From Aplidium turbinatum (Eukaryota; Chordata; Ascidiacea; Aplousobranchia; Polyclinidae): a stretch of DNA of 64,000 nt. The notes under the pieces were generated by a model. The model was given only the letters and a program-made list of their open reading frames with translations, did no database searches and was not told the origin of the DNA. Positions 62,901 to 64,000 of this stretch are shown here, piece by piece. Both the position numbers and the translations under genes were made by a program. Numbering within the stretch: the first letter of the stretch is position 1; the number at the start of each line of letters is the position of its first letter. The stretch spans positions 62,001 to 126,000 of the forward strand of contig OU964934.1 in assembly GCA_918807975.1 (NCBI GenBank), given 5' to 3'.

Positions 62901-64000
62901 GAAAAAAAATTGTCTTTTCAAAAAAATTTTTCCAAGACATTTCATACAGTGAAAAATAATTTTTTTTTGCGAAACTGTATAATTCGTTTTGTTTGAAACT
63001 AACGTCATTAAATATTGTCTAAGAAAGTTTTTTTACGTACTAAAAGTGAAAATTATTGAAAAAAAATTGTCTTTTCAAAAAAATTTTTCTAAGACATTTC
63101 ATACAGTGAAAAATAATTTTTTTTTGCGAAACTGTCTAATTCTTTTTGTTTGAAACTAACGTCATTAAAAATTGTCTAAGAAAGTTTTTTTACGTACTAA
63201 AAGTGAAAATTATTGAAAAAAATTGTCTTTTCAAGAAAAATTTTCAAAAATTTTTCTAAGACATTTCATACAATGAAAAATAATTTTTTTTTGCGAAACT
63301 GTCTAATTCTTTTTGTTTGAAACTAACGTCATTAAAAATTGTCTAAGAAAGTTTTTTTACGTACTAAAAGTGAAAATTATTGAAAAAAAATTGTCTTTTC
63401 AAAAAAATTTTTCTAAGACATTTCATACAGTAAAAAATAATTTTTTTTTGCGAAACTGTCTAATTCGTTTTGTTTGAAACTAACGTCATTACAAATTGTC
63501 TAAGAAAGTTTTTTTACGTACTAAAAGTGAAAATTATTGAAAAAAAATTTTCTTTTCAAAAAAATTTTTCCAAGACATTTCATACCGTGAAAAATAATTT
63601 TTTTTTGCGAAACTGTCTAATTCTTTTTGTTTGAAACTAACGTCATTAAAAATTGTCTAAGAAAGTTTTTTTACGTACTAAAAGTGAAAATTATTGAAAA
63701 AAAATTGTCTTTTCAAAAAAACTTTTCCAAGACATTTCATACAGTGAAAAATAATTTTTTTTTGCGAAACTGTCTAATTCGTTTTGTTTGAAACTAACGT
63801 CATTAAAAATTGTCTAAGAAAGTTTTTTTACGTACTAAAAGTGAAAATTATTGAAAAAAAATTGTCTTTTCAAAAAAATTTTTCTAAGACATTTCATACA
63901 GTGAAAAACAATTTTTTTTTGCGAAACTGTCTAATTCTTTTTGTTTGAAACTAACGTCATTAAAAATTGTCTAAGAAAGTTTTTTTACGTACTAAAAGTG
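59976..64000 (+). repeat. Satellite stretch with simpler short-range repeats
   Basis: Units here are mostly close to the consensus and lack the long unit/acagtc pair that tags the higher-order repeats elsewhere. A local four-unit repeat of about 650 bp is visible (gaagaaaaattgtc near 61774 and 62424). A ccaagac unit followed by an attcg unit and gtgaaaaacaa recurs at about 3.51 kb (60391 and 63903). The array continues past the window end. Confidence 0.75.

Larger units (their letters stand above)
33411..64000 (+). repeat. Satellite DNA array, right part (same family)
   Basis: Continuation of the same satellite in the same orientation. The unit broken by the retrotransposon resumes here at gtctaattcg. 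Removing 5386 bp (element plus one target copy) restores a complete unit and restores the spacing seen in a paralogous block near 20.0-21.9 kb. The array runs past the end of the window. No genes, RNAs or unique DNA were seen in this 30.6 kb. Confidence 0.98.

Noticed and set aside
1-64000. CENP-B box
   Set aside because: The CGGG core of the box was not found in the unit. The TTCG in attcg is not followed by the rest of the motif.
1-64000. Assembly artefact as the source of the large repeats
   Set aside because: Possible in principle for the near-identical copies, but the copies differ at scattered bases and by unit gain or loss, as real duplicates do. It is left as a check rather than a conclusion.

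Overview
The window is almost entirely one AT-rich satellite DNA array, interrupted once by a young LTR retrotransposon. The base unit is about 157 bp (33 of 157 bases are G or C in my hand consensus, about 21%), with a longer form of about 168 bp. Roughly 370 units run in one orientation from base 1 to 64000, apart from the insertion. Both array ends lie outside the window. I see no host protein gene, tRNA, rRNA or unique host DNA. This is a eukaryotic nuclear heterochromatin sequence, probably pericentromeric or centromeric by analogy with other satellites of this unit length. The retrotransposon (Ty3/Gypsy, Gag-Pol in one frame, no chromodomain seen) suggests an animal, perhaps an aquatic invertebrate, but this is inference and I cannot name a species.

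Layout: 1-28019 is the left satellite array. 28020-28024 and 33406-33410 are a 5-bp target duplication (aaact). 28025-33405 is a 5381-bp Ty3/Gypsy element on the minus strand. It has two identical 250-bp LTRs, a primer site, a polypurine tract and one 1599-codon Gag-Pol frame. 33411-64000 is the right satellite array, in register with the left one once the element and one target copy are removed.

The array is not a plain monomer tandem. Units carrying recognisable private variants recur in the same order, giving nested higher-order repeats: about 784 bp (5 units), 1455 bp (9 units), 1.9 kb (12 units), 2.87 kb (18 units), and segmental copies displaced by about 6.5, 8.23, 9.70 and 14.17 kb. 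This is the pattern left by repeated unequal exchange or segment amplification. One paralogous segment contains the matching empty site (21502-21506), so the element inserted into one copy of an already duplicated block.

The most interesting detail is in the retrotransposon. Its primer-binding site does not start with the TGG expected for a tRNA 3' end. Instead, the 19 bases next to the 5' LTR are a perfect reverse complement of 19 bases inside that LTR. This suggests self-priming like that of the Tf1/sushi group. I found no sign of a wholly new multi-gene system here.
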